Assembly: GCA_003131635.1 (NCBI GenBank)
Contig: PKVZ01000256.1
Location: 1-44,644 of the forward strand
DNA length: 44,644 nucleotides
Reading direction: 5' to 3'
Source: Acidobacteriaceae bacterium
Lineage (GTDB): Bacteria; Acidobacteriota; Terriglobia; Terriglobales; Acidobacteriaceae
This document shows positions 43,946 through 44,644 of this stretch, in pieces. A program made the translations under genes and the position numbers. Under the pieces are notes generated by a model. That model did not search any database and was not told the origin of the DNA. It saw only the letters and a program-made list of their open reading frames with translations. Each line of letters opens with the position of its first letter. The first letter of the stretch is position 1.

Positions 43946-44198
43946 CCCCCGGACGTCGCCGCTGGGTTGGCTGAACATGCCATGGATGACGAATTAACTG
44001 AACGCGAAATCGACGTTTTGAGGTTGGTCACCTCCGGCAAGGGAAATAAGCAGATTGCGGATCAGTTCCCGATCGGCGAAGCGACCGTCAAGGGCAGTGT
44101 CAAACATATTGTCCAAGCTTGGCGCCAACGATCAGTCGCACGCCGTAACGATTGGGCTAAAGCGTGGCATTATCGAACTGGATATCCACCAAAGGTAG
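43910..44198 (+). pseudogene. LuxR/NarL-type HTH fragment, frameshifted
   Basis: 'SRIPPDVAAGLAEHAMDDELTEREIDVLRLVTSGKGNKQIADQFPIGEATVKGSVKHIVQ' is the linker and HTH of a NarL/FixJ response regulator. The usual ending 'GANDQSHAVTIGLKRGIIELDIHQR' continues in another frame to TAG at 44196, so a 1-bp indel lies near 44117-44121. The receiver domain is absent upstream. Binding of target DNA is unlikely. Confidence 0.8.
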
Positions 44199-44268
44199 GG
44201 TAACCAAACCCGGCTTTGAGGGGTTTCGATCTCATTGCAATTCCCTCACGATCTGATCGGAGGGATTC

Positions 44269-44644
44269 TTGCAACGACTTTTTTCCCACCTTTGCCAACG
44301 GTTGGCCACGCTTCGGCTTCTACGTCAGCGCATTCTAGCTGGCATCATGCTCGTGCGCTTCGGAATTATCTGCCTTGCAGCCACATCCGTTTCCACATCG
44401 ATGATCCCGCAAACTATGATTCCGCAAATCTTTGGTGCATGCACCGGAATACTTCTTCTCGTCGGCCTCTGGACGCCAGTGGTTGGGACTTTGATCGTCG
44501 TCGCCGAAGTGTGGATCGCCTTGACTGGTGCGGAAGCGCGCGGCTTTGGAGATCAAGGCGGCCTAAGTGGATCAAATTGGATCATGAGGAAAAACGGCGG
44601 GTTTGTGGAAGCCTTTTGTTTTGTTGGCGTCCCCGACGGGATTT
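44269..44644 (+). pseudogene. DoxX-like membrane protein with scrambled N-terminus (runs off window)
   Basis: A frame from TTG 44269 (CGGAGGG upstream) is open to the window edge. 'LAGIMLVRFGIICLA' and 'IFGACTGILLLVGLWTPVVGTLIVVAEVWIAL' fit DoxX helices. Between them and the start the reading is 'LQRLFSHLCQRLATLRLL', while the neighbouring frame gives 'TFANGWPRFGF', the DoxX-typical sequence. Two compensating indels (near 44288 and 44325) would explain this. Residues after 'ALTGAEARG' no longer look like DoxX, so more damage is likely. Confidence 0.6.

Overview
The window looks like a piece of an Acidobacteriota genome (Terriglobia-like). This is inference, from an Oar-like TonB receptor with an N-terminal carboxypeptidase-regulatory repeat, DUF5666-like and FecR-like secreted proteins, a bacterial RRM protein and moderately GC-rich coding. 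No rRNA, tRNA, CRISPR array or insertion sequence was recognised. Genes are densely packed and often joined by 4-bp ATGA overlaps, which helped fix many starts.

Left part (1-21.4 kb): housekeeping and accessory metabolism, all apparently intact. In order: a DUF5666-like exported protein (cut by the window edge); egtB-egtD for ergothioneine; a PhzF enzyme; a three-gene osmoprotectant-type ABC importer (ATPase, permease, lipoprotein) with a 16-bp-period direct repeat at its 5' end; a FecR-like membrane protein; an RNA-binding cluster (51-aa basic protein, degenerate receiver, RRM protein, 86-aa charged protein) facing a DEAD-box helicase across a bidirectional terminator; a nucleotidyltransferase/metallophosphoesterase pair; a GT4 glycosyltransferase overlapping a glycogen-debranching-type glucosidase; an ArsB-like permease; and an FMN alpha-hydroxy-acid (lactate) oxidase with a lactate permease.

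Middle (21.4-31.4 kb): a chemosensory operon on the minus strand, in order cheY, GAF protein, cheD, cheA, mcp, cheW, cheR, cheB. The receptor ends in a candidate CheR-tethering pentapeptide. No flagellar genes are present. Next is a MarR-YceI-pirin unit. The marR promoter is nearly canonical, sits inside a 31-bp palindrome and predicts a leaderless mRNA. A related operator precedes yceI, so MarR probably controls itself and yceI-pirin.

Right part (31.4-44.6 kb): a region rich in gene decay. An SPFH / SpeD / DUF4178 / Tat-FAD-oxidoreductase cassette has intact SPFH and speD, but its DUF4178 gene has one or two in-frame TGAs, and its oxidoreductase has an in-frame TAG and no stop of its own, so it runs in frame into marR. 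Beyond an apparently intact metal cassette (CsoR/RcnR-like repressor with operator, DUF2946-like protein, TonB receptor) lie an alpha/beta hydrolase and a Dyp peroxidase that truncate each other at one junction, a frameshifted zinc alcohol dehydrogenase, a frameshifted LuxR-type fragment and a scrambled DoxX-like gene. A diverged ~100-bp repeat brackets this last block. The contrast with the intact left 31 kb is the most striking feature of the window.
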